Assembly: GCA_015179125.1 (NCBI GenBank)
Contig: WHVA01000515.1
Coordinates: forward strand, 1-64,000
DNA length: 64,000 nucleotides
Reading direction: 5' to 3'
Source: Gautieria morchelliformis
Lineage: Eukaryota; Basidiomycota; Agaricomycetes; Gomphales; Gomphaceae
A program made the position numbers and the translations under genes. This document shows positions 51,647 to 62,609 of this stretch, piece after piece. The stretch's first letter is position 1. Each line of letters opens with the position of its first letter. The notes below the pieces were generated by a model. That model saw only the letters and a program-made list of their open reading frames with translations, was not told the DNA's origin and made no database searches.

Positions 51647-52896
51647 ATGCCTCCTGTCAACCTCCACCAGCAAAAGACTCTTCTTGCCCCTGTTGTGCCC
51701 CTCCTCCTCCTGCAACAACATACTCCTGGCTCTGGAATTCACCCCTCTGGCACCACAACCGCTGAACCGACCGATGACCTGACCCCTGACGACACACTCT
51801 CCATCTCAGTCATCTGCAGTTCTTTGCCCAAAGTGGTCCCACACCCAGAACAGGGGGGCAAGCGGATAACACCGGAGTACCTCCGGCAGATGAGTGAGGC
51901 CAAGTGCATCTGGAGGTTCAGGTGAGTATACACTACACATGAACGCTTGAACAAACTCACAAAAACCACATTAGGTTTACAGCAGGGGAACTTCAGCTCC
52001 TTGCAGATATTTTGCAGCTCCTGAAACCTCTCATCACAGCCGCCGGGAGCTGCGCAAGTGCCCTCGAGGCGATCTCACTTCTTTGTGCACGCCTGCGGAG
52101 CCCAGAGGACCAGTGGTCCTTATCCACGATGTACCACCGTCCTCAGTCCACTATCTCCCAAATCACCAATGAGACGGCCTCTTTCGTCAATACCCGGTGG
52201 GGCTTTCTCCTTGACTGGGACCGGCCTGGGCTTTTGTACCCGGAGAAGCTGGGCAAGTACACCGATGCCCTTTACAATTTCGGAGCACCCTGTCGCAGCA
52301 TCTTCGGCTTCATCAATTGCACGATCTGGCAGACGTGCCGGCCAGGGATGTATTAGGAGCTTGCCTACACCAGTTACAAGAAATGTCATGGCATGAAGTT
52401 TCAGGGGGTTGTCGTCCCCAACGGGTTGATTGTGCATCTAGCTGGCCCATACAGGGCCCCACAGAACGATGCTGGAGTCCTGAAGGAAAGCTCACTGCTC
52501 CAGCATCTCGAGCGGTATGCGATTCAGCATGGGTCATGGGAAGGGGATGCACCCGGGGATCGTTATTTTCAGGCTTACGGTGATTCAGCTTATGGGGTGA
52601 GCCCCTTTATTGTGAGTCCCTATTCCACCGTGAATGTGCTTACCCCAGAACAATGCGCATGGAACATGGCAATGGGTGGGGTACGGATATCCGTGGAGCA
52701 CGGCTTCAGCCTTGTGTTGCAAGATTGGCCGTTCCTCTATGCCTTTTGGAAGCACAAGATATGGGGGAATGCGTGTGGCACCATGTACCACGTTGGTGTT
52801 CTCCTCACAAATGTGCATTCATGCTTGGAGGCGAATCAGACTTCCCTTCATTATTCATGTCCTCCCCCTTTCCTCGAAGAATACTTCCATGAATAG
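51647..52896 (+). pseudogene. PIF/Harbinger-type transposase (DDE_Tnp_4), inactivated
   Basis: Exon 1 ends in IWRFR and joins exon 2 (from 51975) across a 53-nt intron, giving IWRFRFTAGELQLLADILQL. Downstream come FGAPCRSIFGFINCTIWQTC, KKCHGMKFQGVVVPNGLIVH, YGDSAYG (second Asp) and MGGVRISVEHGF (Glu). Two lesions: the first catalytic Asp of the usual GFIDGT motif is Asn (FINCT), and an in-frame TAG at 52354-52356 follows GMY where Gln is usual. Active relatives cut DNA at TWA targets with help from a Myb-like partner, which is encoded next door on the opposite strand. Confidence 0.85.
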
Positions 52897-53005
52897 TCAT
52901 GTTCTCTAGCAGTTTATGCATGTATGCCACCCCTGTCCCTATTTGTAGAGCCAACAAACAATTTTTAGGTCTTTTTTTTTTTTTTTAAGAAAACCTTTTT
53001 TTTTG

Positions 53006-54213
53006 TCAAGAAAACAAATTTTTGGGCCAAGAAAACAATACTTTGCAAGTGAGACATCTCAAACTAATTAAGGAGCCCCTGCCACAAGATATCCAGGAGT
53101 GCTGTGCTTGTCCTCTCCTGCTGGTCATTCTCACAACGTGTCTCCTCAAGGAGCACCTGGTGTGCCTTTCTCTCCTCCTCACGTTCCGCCCCACGCATCT
53201 TGCGTGTTTCTGCACATGCTTCCTCCAGGAGCTCGACAAGTCATGTAGTTTCCGTCCGAAGCTCTCACACGTATCTGTCCCAGATATGCTCGCCAATTGA
53301 CTGCCATCATTCTCCTTCTCAGAAATCCCAACCGATGGAGATGGGGAGCGTCCTCGCTTCTGCCTAGGTCGCTGGCATATCACCATGGCGTCTCGCATAG
53401 TCTCTCCCTCATCCTTCGCCGCGTTCTGAACCTATTGATTAGATAGTTAGTAGCCAATAAATATCATGAACAAAGCCCTTCACTCACCTGTTTTTCGCGT
53501 TCCTTCTGCTCCTCCCTGGTCCCTTTCACCTCCAACTTGAGATGCTGCACGGCATCCAGCTTCCCTGAGAGTGAGGCGAACAGGGCTGGATGCGCTCCCA
53601 CTCTTTACCAAGAGCAGACCAGGGAGTCTTCTTTTTCCCCCCCTACTCTCTTCTAGTCAGCACGCAATTTAGATAAAATAATTATGCTAGGACACACCTC
53701 CACCCAAGCAAGCAGGGATGCCACTTTGTTCTTGAGTGTGTCCGGCTCACGGTTCAGGCAAGACCTACTCTCTTGCACGTGCCTGGCCACTTCTTTCCAG
53801 TGTTCACCCAGCTTTGCCCATGGTGCCATGTACGGGTTGACCTCGATCACAGCGCAGAGGAGTTGGTCGAGGTCATGCAAAGAAAAGGCTTCACGCACCT
53901 TGCGTGAAGATACGGGTTGTGACCCTAGCACACCTGACGCGTCCAACCCGGTGTTTGATGACTCGTCAGGTGTGCTAGGGGGTGCAGCGACCGAGGTAAT
54001 GAGGGAGAGGGCGACAGCCGGTGGATGGGGCGTGTTAGTAGAGTTAGAGAAAAGGGCGGGACTGAGCCTTTACTCAATCCCACCTGCTTGTGACGCGATC
54101 GGAGTGCTAGGGGTGTTATAAAAGACAGCGGGCGGGATTGGCTGCATACTCACATGCGACGCGGTGGTGGGCTGGAATGGACGCGTGGGTGTGGGCTGGA
54201 GTGGACGCGACAT
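53006..54213 (-). pseudogene. Myb/SANT-like partner protein of the Harbinger element
   Basis: ATG at 54213 (MSRPLQPTPTRPFQPTTASH). The Myb-like helices are FSLHDLDQLLCAVIEVNPYM, LGEHWKEVARHVQ and NREPDTLKNKVASLLAWVE (about 53900-53710). A coiled segment, FASLSGKLDAVQHLKLEVKG, and a Gln/Arg-rich end (RDAMVICQRPRQKRGRSPS) follow after introns. An in-frame TAA after QAGGIE (near 54075) breaks the N-terminal part. In this superfamily the Myb-like protein binds the transposon ends and carries the transposase into the nucleus. Divergent/convergent pairing with the transposase is the normal arrangement. Confidence 0.75.
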
Positions 54214-54893
54214 TGCTAATATTTTCTCACGCGCCTGTAGGATAGGATTAGCAGTTCGGCGTACTCCGCAACTAATATATAATATTGTCTACTATTAACC
54301 ATGTCCGATCAATTTGTCTCGCCTTGTACATAGACGCGCATGATCGGTAAGTATGATATGATAATCATTACATAATCCGCAGCTGACCAAGCTCGTTGTT
54401 ACAGCGTCAAATCCTGGATCACACGGATTACATAACACTCCACGCGGTGTTCTACCTTGACAAGGTGGAGTAGGATAACGGTGTCACGGGGAGATATTGA
54501 CGAGAAAGGCTTTTTAATATTTTGGCACCCCTTGAAGCCCCTTGTACGTCTCCCGTTTTTCAGTCCTTGTTCTGCCCTTGACTAGTACAAATACCTAGTA
54601 CCTTCTGACCCTGGCATCACGAGTTGACTTGACGAGCATATAAGGCTGACTGGTAGTGAGAAATCTAGTTTTTGCCACTGGAGGGGCGGCCGAGTACACA
54701 CCTACATTCTGGTCGATCTGCGGCCCTCTGATACTTGGTGCGAACTAGCGCACTGCAAAGCCTTGGACAAGGCCCCTGAGAACGATTCTGCGACCACCAC
54801 CTCGACGCGTTATTCGTTTCGACGACGACACCGAACCATAGTGACAGCTAATTACCCTCCTACATCTCCGCTACTGCAGTCTGCCACGCGAGC
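54214..54893. other. Intergenic region with a dispersed 68-bp repeat; promoter of the F-box gene
   Basis: Contains 54303-54370, repeated at 57743-57809. A small inverted motif (TCTACCTTGACAAGGTGGAG) lies near 54450. The 5' side of the F-box gene starts after about 54600. Confidence 0.4.
54303..54370 (+). repeat. 68-bp dispersed repeat, copy 1
   Basis: Starts GTCCGATCA, contains GTACATAGACGCGCATGATC and ends GATATGATAATCATTA. The outer CCGATCA and the inner TGATCGG are inverted, so it can fold. Confidence 0.85.
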
Positions 54894-56298
54894 ATGAGGG
54901 ACAACAGTACGGTACCACAAGAGCTGATCGATGCCGTTACCGACAATCTCCAGCACGGGCGTGACCGCGATGCTTTACTCGCGTGTTCACTGGTTTCCAG
55001 GTCATGGCGTCTCTCGAGCCAACGTCTTCTTTTCCGGCGGGTAACTCTTGGACTGGACAGAGATCACTCCAAGCGATTGGGTCAAACTTTACTCAGTTAC
55101 CCTCATCTTGCCAATTACTGCCGATTGTTGTACTGGCATGGTTTCTGGGACAGGGAGCACAGGATTGAGACGCACCAGGCTATGGATCAACCACTCTTCG
55201 CGGCGGTGTTACGCAAGCTCAGCAAGCTCCAGAAGATAATACTATACAGGCTGGATTGGAGTTTAATGACAGTAGATCTCCATCAATCGATTCGATGGGT
55301 GCTCATGCTGCCCTCGATCACATTCCTAACACTCGACATTATTTGTGATGAAAGCGGCCCGGTCGACTTCGTGAGTCTTATATTTCATGCTGAAGGTCCA
55401 ATGGGCTTTTCGTTAACCGTTAACTGATGTCGTTTTGCCATCGTGGCAGTTTCAGCACCCCGTAGCGCTAGACGATCAAGGGAAAAATGATGATGAATCA
55501 AGGCCTGCCTTGGAGCGCAGACACCTTTCTCACCTGAATTTAGGTCTGGGGTTTGCAGGCAATTGCCACGCATACGTTGACTGGTTTCTTGAGCCTCGAT
55601 CGCATTTTGAGGTGTCGCACATACGGTCTTTGGGTGTAGATCATCTGCGCAAAGACGACGAACAAGCTCTAAACCGCATGCTTCGCACAATTGGCAGCTC
55701 GCTCAAAGATCTCGCATTTCGCGTGCCAGTTAAAGGGGATATGCGTGAGTGACGACTTATTTCGAACTCAAATAGGCTATCTAGCTCGATAGGTTTAGCA
55801 TCGTCAGAATTAGGGTTCAACATCAAACTGGAATATACTCCGAATATTAGACGCCTATGTTTGAAGAATATCAGCATTGGATTGTCATTGGGCGACTCGG
55901 AAATGTACCCGGAATCATTCGGGATGAACTGGCTTCTACGTCTCCTTTCCAATATTGGCACTTCTAACAAATTAGAAGAGATCAAACTCGACGCGTTAAT
56001 TGGCACAGGGTATAGGGAGGCATGCTCGCCTTCTGGCTGGGGGCAAATTGACCGCCTTCTTGCGGGCAAGTTTCGAAAACTGCAGAAGCTGGGCATCGCG
56101 CTTTCGGCCACCTGGCACGGGTGGGATAACAACGACGAGTATGAGGAGGAGGATGAGGAGGATGAGGTCGAGTATGAGGAGGTTGTTCGGTGTATGGTTG
56201 CCGCGCATCCACTGTTATCAGAGCGAGGAGTTTCAGTGAATGTTCGGTGCCGGTTTGCTGATTTGGGGGAATTGGAAGAATTTATGAGTGTATTTTAA
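54894..56298 (+). CDS. F-box protein, 423 aa, three exons
   Basis: Exons 54894-55370, 55450-55744 and 55799-56298 join in frame across introns of 79 and 54 nt with GTGAGT donors; total 1272 nt including TAA. The N-terminal F-box reads VPQELIDAVTDNLQHG, then RDALLACSLVSRSWRLSSQR. The remainder has LRR-like Leu spacing (LSKLQKIILYRLDW; IRRLCLKNISIGLSLGD) and an acidic insert (EYEEEDEEDEVEYEE) before the C-terminus. It would be a substrate adaptor of an SCF ubiquitin ligase, with unknown substrate. It appears intact and its last exon has a broken copy 230 bp downstream. Confidence 0.88.
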
Positions 56299-56519
56299 AA
56301 TTAACTCCAATATTTACAGCTGCACGCAATTGAACCTAATATTGAATCATGAGTATTTTTCCCGACTAAGTGCTCGTTCGGCTACGGAATTGTACTTAGC
56401 CATTAGAAAACCCAACTTCGGTGGTGCAGTCTTGTGATTTAGTCTGCTCATTTTCAGCCTGTCGAACGCAACACTCCATATGTGTGATTTTGCTCAATTT
56501 CACCGAAGGCAGCCGAACA

Positions 56520-56708
56520 CTCCAATATTGACACTTCTAGCAAATTAGAACAGATCGAACTCGAGGCCCGAGGGGTTAATTGGCACTCAGTATGTGGGGG
56601 GTGCTCACCTTCTGGCTGAGGAAAAATTGTCCGCCTTCTTGCGGGCAAGCTTCGAAAACTGCAGAAGCTGGACATCATGCTTTGGGCCACCTGGCACGAG
56701 CGGGAGAA
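56520..56708 (+). pseudogene. Broken duplicate of the F-box gene's last exon
   Basis: Follows 55948-56130 with indels (shared AATATTG.CACTTCTA.CAAATTAGAA; CCGCCTTCTTGCGGGCAAG; TTCGAAAACTGCAGAAGCTG). Frame is lost. Only about 190 bp is duplicated. Confidence 0.85.
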
Positions 56709-56803
56709 CAATGACTTCACGTATAGTGAGATTGCTAGCTAGGGGTATGCGATCTGGAGCCTGCCCGGCACAGCCTCGCTACCGCGACCCGACTCCCGAG
56801 AAG

Positions 56804-56918
56804 TATCTACTCATCATGATCCCCCGCAGCCCTAGAGCAGCAGTGCTGCCCTACATTATAAAATGCTGATGTGTAGCACTGCTGCTCGAGGGCTGCGGGG
56901 GATCATGGTGAGTATGTA
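56804..56918. repeat. Long hairpin, 32-bp core arms extended to about 44 bp
   Basis: Core arms 56816-56847 (ATGATCCCCCGCAGCCCTAG..) and 56875-56906 pair almost perfectly around a 27-nt loop. Outward, TACTCA/TGAGTA and GTA.CTAC-type pairs extend the stem. Confidence 0.9.
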
Positions 56919-57742
56919 GACTACATGCAGCCGGTCACGGAACCTTGCTGCTTATCCCTGCCCCAGGCTTGCGTGCCTCGCAGAAAAAAGCGTGCGGAGA
57001 AGGCCCCCGGGCCGTCTGCATGATACGATGAGAAATGGGAGACAGCCTGCCAGTGAGTACTAGTGGGGCAGGTTCTTAAAATGTGAACTGCACCCGCCGG
57101 TAATCAGTGGCGACCACGTACCGGCAGGCTTGCGACAGAGCCTCGGCCTCGGGCCTGATGTGATGGTGATGGTGCTGTGTTGGTGTTGGTGCTGGTGTTG
57201 GTGCTTTGATCAGAAGACACGCGTGAGTGTGACGCGCTGCGTCTGCCCACTGCAGTGCGGATTCGGTTCGGGTACACTAGAGTCTAGGCGTTGATACCTA
57301 AGGCCTATATATGTAACGCCATACCTTCTGAGTCCCATTTACATAGGGAGTGGCTGCACGAGATGCTATGAAACTTGAAACTTGGAGCCCATCAGTGTGA
57401 CGGTGATCACTGATCAGCCCCAGCGGCGCATAATGACTTCGGCAATCATCATGATGATCATGACGAGTGTTCTGAGGCGATTCTGCCAGCCTTGTCACGG
57501 TGAGCAGACGCGTGTGCGTGGGCACGATCACGACTCAGCGTTAAAAGTGGATGATGAGACCGGTAAGTTACTCGGTTGTTCTTCGGTTGGACGGTGTTTT
57601 AATCGGGGTATCACTGGGATTTGAGGCCGTCGTCGTTAAGTAAGTATGTAAGTCAGGGTTAAAACTCTACTGTACAGTATGGTATTCCGAGCGCCGCCGC
57701 GGGGCTCGGCCCTGCATATCTTATAAAGTATCCAGTAGTAAC
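56919..57742. other. Non-coding with a GGTGTT microsatellite
   Basis: 57165-57212 is a run of GGTG(A/T)T/GGTGCT units. Other frames are short. Confidence 0.45.
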
Positions 57743-57809
57743 GTCCGATCAATTGTCTCGCCTCGTACATAGACGCGCATGATCGGTAAGTATGATATGA
57801 TAATCATTA
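57743..57809 (+). repeat. 68-bp dispersed repeat, copy 2
   Basis: 67 bp, differing from 54303-54370 by one deleted T and one T to C change. Flanks differ on both sides. Confidence 0.85.
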
Positions 57810-57853
57810 AACCGTCGGGCTGCGCAGCGAAGACCCCGAGTGATCGATCGAAC

Positions 57854-57949
57854 GCATGCCGGGTTAGAAGTTCTAACCCGGCATGCAACTCACTGACCAG
57901 TGATTTTGTGACTTCTACTTAGAAGTCACAAAGTCACTGGTCAGTGAGT
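57854..57949. repeat. Two adjacent near-perfect hairpins
   Basis: First: 57854-57869 and 57871-57886, 16 bp perfect with a single G between. Second: 57888-57917 and 57920-57949, 30-bp arms with one mismatch and a 2-nt loop. They follow each other with one base between. Confidence 0.92.
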
Positions 57950-58535
57950 GCACCCTTCCCCGAATGTTCTTTTATTTTGAATGAGAATATAATTGCGCCT
58001 TTCTCCATTTTTAAATAACTTACATGCTTGGAAGAAAGTCAATTAAAATTAAAATTAGGCCTGCGGGGTCCACCCCCTCCCGACCAAGACCCAAGCTTCC
58101 TGTCCAACTTCAATAAGTATAATACCATGACTCTTCATCACATAAACATCCAACGAACGACCCCCTTTATCACCCCCCCTCACATACAACGCGAAGATCT
58201 GTGTGGCACAATACGATACTGAAGTACTGAAGTCCTGACAATGGCATACCGCATACCGCGACTCGCGAACGTCAATTAATACCCGAAATACCCGAATACC
58301 CGAAATAATACTGTACATTTATCGCAGAGTACAACATACACTTTTCCGAACGAGACAGAGAACCGAGTCTGCACTAGCACTAGCAGAGGCCGTTCCGTTA
58401 CATACAATCCTGTACACTCTATAGTCGTGATTTTGATTTGATATTGATATTGCGCGGGCCTTCCGGGACGGAGGGAAGGCGCAGGCTGGCGTTTTCATTT
58501 TGGTGGTGGGGCTTTCGCTCGCGAGCCTCTCTGCC
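57950..58535. other. No gene recognised
   Basis: AT-rich with AATTAAAATTAAAATTA near 58042 and CCCGAAATACCCGAATACCC near 58275. No domain-bearing frame. Confidence 0.35.
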
Positions 58536-59762
58536 CTAACACACCTCAACCCTTAACCCACTCCCGACATACCTCCTCCCCATCCCATATCCATACGCAT
58601 ACCCCCTCCCCCGCTCCTCATCGCCCCCTTCCTCGCCCTCTCCCTCTCCGTCTCTCTCGCCCTCTCCCTCCCCACGCGCCTCTGCACCCGCACCCGCACC
58701 ACGCCCCGCGCCCGCCCACCCCTGCCCCTGCCCCTGCCGCCGACTCTGCCCCCCGCGCAGACACACGCCCCGCGCGGCGAACGCGGCCCACGGGAACGCG
58801 CCCGCGCCCATGCCGGACGACGAGGACGCGGCGAAGCGCCGCGTGAGGAGCGTCTGCGCGAGGACTTTTTGGGCGCGCAGGATGTGGCGGGGGGTGTGGG
58901 TCTGGGTCTGGGTCTGGGTCTGTGTCTGGGTTTGAAGGGGCTGGGGGAGGGCGAGGGGGCGCGGGCGTATGGGGGGCATGATGCAGGGCGCGGGGGCGGG
59001 CGGTATGGAGATGAAGGAGACTCAGAGGGGGGCGAGTCTGGGTCGGAGTCGGAGGATGTGGAGGAGGATGAGCACGAGGACGAGGACGAGGAGCTCGAGA
59101 TACAGGAAGAGGAAGAGGACCAAGACCAAGAAGAGGGCGAGGACGAGGGCGTGGGCGTGGGCATGTCGCAGGCGGGGGACGAGTACGCGCACTTGGACGC
59201 CGGCGCCGCACGCGCAGGCGCAAACGCGCTCCGCGGGCGCGCGGGGATATGCAGCGTCAGCTTGGGCGCGCGCGTCCCAGTCGAGGGCGCGGGCGCGCCG
59301 CCGGGTGCACAAGGTATGCACGGTGCACAGGCGGGTGCTGCAGCGCAGACGGGGTGTGTGAGCATCTACTTGTGGGAGAGATACGGGCACGGTACTGACC
59401 TAGACCCTCCGGTGCGGCGAGCGGACGGTGCATCGATATCGCGTTCGAGCGGCTGCGGCAGCGGCGGGGCACGGGGCACGCCAACGGTGCAGACGGGTCA
59501 GCACACGAGGCTGGGGGCACGATGGATGAGGATGACATTGGGTCGGCGGGGGTGGGCGCCGGCGGAGGTGGGGATGGGGACAACGAGTGCACGGATGTGG
59601 GTGCCATGTGCGACGAGGGTGTGGGGTGCATGGCAGATGGGTAGAGGATGGGCTGGGCTGCGTCGAGTCTTGCTCGTCGCTTCGTTGGGTGGTTATCGTG
59701 TATCGTGTGCCCGGGGTTGGTACGTCCTCCAAAGTCGCACTAGAGAAGCCCTTGATAAATAG
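58536..59762. other. GC-rich low-complexity region with long frames on both strands
   Basis: The plus strand is open for 297 codons from 58869 (Gly/Glu-rich, a run of acidic residues at 59040-59160) and the minus strand for 270 codons ending at 58553 (Ser/Pro/Arg-rich). The minus frame at 58536-58979 includes HILRAQKVLAQTLLTRRFAA, the most protein-like piece. A TCTGGG microsatellite is at about 58898-58928. High GC keeps all frames open, so I cannot say which, if any, is expressed. Confidence 0.35.
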
Positions 59763-61344
59763 CCAACGGGCACTGCTTCACAGCTGGTATGTATGTCACG
59801 TAGGCGGGCGTAAACGTCCAACGTATCCGTGGGGCGGTGCAGTGAAAGGGGAGGTCTGGGGCTTCGAATTCGAAGCCGCCGAATTGGGAACTCGAGTGAC
59901 TTCGATCTCGATTCTGGAGATGGTTGTTCTTGTTCTTTCCGTTGTCCTCGTTACGGACGATGGGCACCACGTCGAGCAGCGTCGAGGACAAAGGACAGGA
60001 CGAAGAGAAGAAGATACGCAGAGCGAAACGCGCTCCGACGCTGGAACAAAGAAGAGCCCCAGGGGTATCACGTGGTGGCGCGGCACAGCATGTGCAGCGC
60101 AGCGGCACGCGCCAGGGACGGGCCCCGAGGGCCGTGCCTGGCGTCTCGGGCGCGTCTCGGACGTCATGCCGCGATGCCGCCGATGGCGCGATCGCAGGGA
60201 TTTGGGATCGCTTGCTGCTTTGGAGGTGCACGTTCATGCACCGGTGAAACGAGGCGTATGATCCACGCACACCATCCGGGGCGCCGGGTGGCCGCTCGCC
60301 ACGCACTCGGTACTGATCGCTGCACGAGAACACCCTCGCGATCACCACCCATGAATAGGATCTACCTTCCCTTCTGCCAGGTTGCCACTCGCAACGAGTA
60401 TAATCGCGCCAAAAATGGTGTCGATATTGGTATCACACCTGCATCTACACCAATTGTTCGAATATACTGCGCTCGCACCGCACGTCCCTTTGAACTCGGG
60501 TGTCTATATGTGGGCTTGTAGTTTCGATCCCCCTTCACTGCCCGGGAGACGGATAGACTGCTGATTGTGGGTGCCCTGTACTAGTACCCTTCGGTGGGAT
60601 CGCTGTTGATGCTGGCGATGCACTCCATATAAAGTACGACTCTTCCCAGCACAGCCTACCCAGCCTGGTATGAAGCACAAGCGGTCTTCCTTATTCGACA
60701 TCGTGCGCACTGGCACGACGGTAACCACCTGTGCCTCCATCCACGATTACGATTATCCCTTGCATCAGCCCGCAGCTGCGAAGATCATACATGTCGTTTA
60801 CAGTAGATGGTCCCTTTCATGCATCAGTGGCAGCCGGAAGCGGAAGAGCAAGTGCAAGTGCAAATGCGCCCTTGGCACCTTTCAGTGATGCCCGCACTGC
60901 ACTCCCCACCACCGGTTCCGAAGGGTGTGTAGTGTCCATCGTCTTGACGTCCGTGCATCAGCTTCCGAGTCGAACCAGAACCGCTGCCCTCGCCCGTACC
61001 GCTTCCACTGGCATATCCCACACCGTCCACTGTACTTCGCAGCACCAGTCATACTCCTAGCCCTAGTTCTGGACTCCAGGCCCGGGCTCCGGCATCACTG
61101 GCAGATGCTGTGCGCCTCTCATTAACAAGTTCTCCCATCAAAGTCTCCAATCACCATCAACCCCCCTCCCATCATCACCTCATCCTGATTCCTGATTCCT
61201 CACCCAGCTCCCGTATCACCTCACCCCGAGCCCGAGACCACTCGTGGGCCGTGGCGACGGGTGTCGCTCGTACTGTGCACGTGTCGACGGTCCTACATTA
61301 TGTAACATGCATACCGGATCGACGCTTCCCGGTCATTGATCATT
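59763..61344. other. No gene recognised
   Basis: Several overlapping frames (for example 59829-60521 and 60731-61060) have Ser/Thr/Arg-rich composition and no domain. No repeat of note. Confidence 0.3.
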
Positions 61345-61612
61345 ATGCACTCCTACTATATACTAGTACAGTACACAGTACACGGTCATCATGACATATT
61401 ATCTGGGGACGAACCCGTCGTATATCATGATGCCGTACTACTATATACTAGTACAGTACAATCATGATAGTATACGGATACTTGGGTACGACTCGTACCC
61501 GTATATCATGATAACCATACTACTATATACTAGCAGTATATACACCGTACATAAGTACGGTCATCATGATATACAGGTTTTTGGGTACGACTCGTACCGT
61601 TATATGTTGGTA
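61345..61612 (+). repeat. About 88-bp tandem repeat, three imperfect units
   Basis: Each unit holds TACTACTATATACTAG, a TCATGAT motif and a GGGTACGA.TCGTACC-type palindrome. The palindromes at about 61483 and 61585 are nearly identical. Confidence 0.75.
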
Positions 61613-62380
61613 TTGTAACCGTGGTCATGACGTCACGGTATAAAGTGGTAGGTTTCGTCAGAGGATACACGGTGGAGCATGGAGCATGGATAGTGCCTGC
61701 CGGGGGGACGAGGAGGAGATCGGGTAGGGACCGGAGCGGAACGGTAGAAGATTAGATACACGTTGCTCGGACACGCGACAACCACACCCCGTCCATGACG
61801 GTCCCTCGCCTGCCTCCCACCTCCCCAATATCCAGACAGTAACTAACGACCGTCCAACCGCCGTCCCCGCTCCGAGTCACCCCATGCATCAGGTCCACGC
61901 CGGAGCCTTCCACGCGACTCTGACCTCTGCTACTAGCTAGTATCCGCCATTCCCATAAACGTACTTGAACAGGTGCTTCACAGCCTCGTGTCCTAGTCTG
62001 CCTCTCAGCGTCTTTATGCCCTTCAGTGCACCCCTCTTCGTACTACGACGTACGTAGTCCTCGCTCCGAGTCCGTCAGCCTTCTTCTTCGTGCTGTCGGG
62101 CATACTTACCTCCGAGTCGTGCAGCTACACAGGAACCTCGTGACGAACAGTCTCATCTCTTCTTCTGCACGCCACCGCCAAGGCAGAGGGGTTGACTCCC
62201 GGGCCACCTTTCCTATCCCAAACAAGTGCACGTGGTTTGTCCAGGAACCCGGAGAACCAGAGTGGAATGTGACCCATTACATAATTCGGAGTCGGAGCTG
62301 GACGAGCAAGCTGGAGCAGGCTCACGTGGCCGCGTCGGCGGAGGTTATCCTCGTTCCTGAGCTCGGCGAACGCAGTCATC
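61613..62380. other. No gene recognised
   Basis: Frames without domains. It leads into the tandem array and RNase H remnant downstream and may be part of the same decayed element. Confidence 0.3.
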
Positions 62381-62609
62381 CATCGGGATCATGGTAATGG
62401 TATGGAGGGATCTACCTTATGCACGGCGCCCGCCCGCCTCATCCATCGGGATCATGGTATGGAGGGATCTACCTTATGCACGGCGCCCGCCCGCCTCATC
62501 CATCGGGATCATGGTATGGAGGGATCTACCTTATGCACGGCGCCCGCCCGCCTCATCCATCGGGATCATGGTATGGAGGGATCTACCTTTATGCATGGCA
62601 CCCGCCCGC
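62381..62609 (+). repeat. 57-bp tandem repeat, about four units
   Basis: The unit begins CATCGGGATCATGGTATGGA and ends CCCGCCCGCCTCATC. The first unit has an extra ATGGTA-like insertion and the last one is degenerate. The period is 19 codons, so frames stay open on both strands. Confidence 0.95.

Noticed and set aside
54303-54370. Possible tRNA-like gene because of the CCGATCA/TGATCGG fold
   Set aside because: No A-box or B-box promoter pattern and no acceptor/anticodon arrangement; better described as a dispersed repeat.
58553-59762. Long opposing frames of 270-297 codons as real genes
   Set aside because: High GC and simple repeats keep every frame open. Neither strand shows a domain, so I list the region without a gene call.
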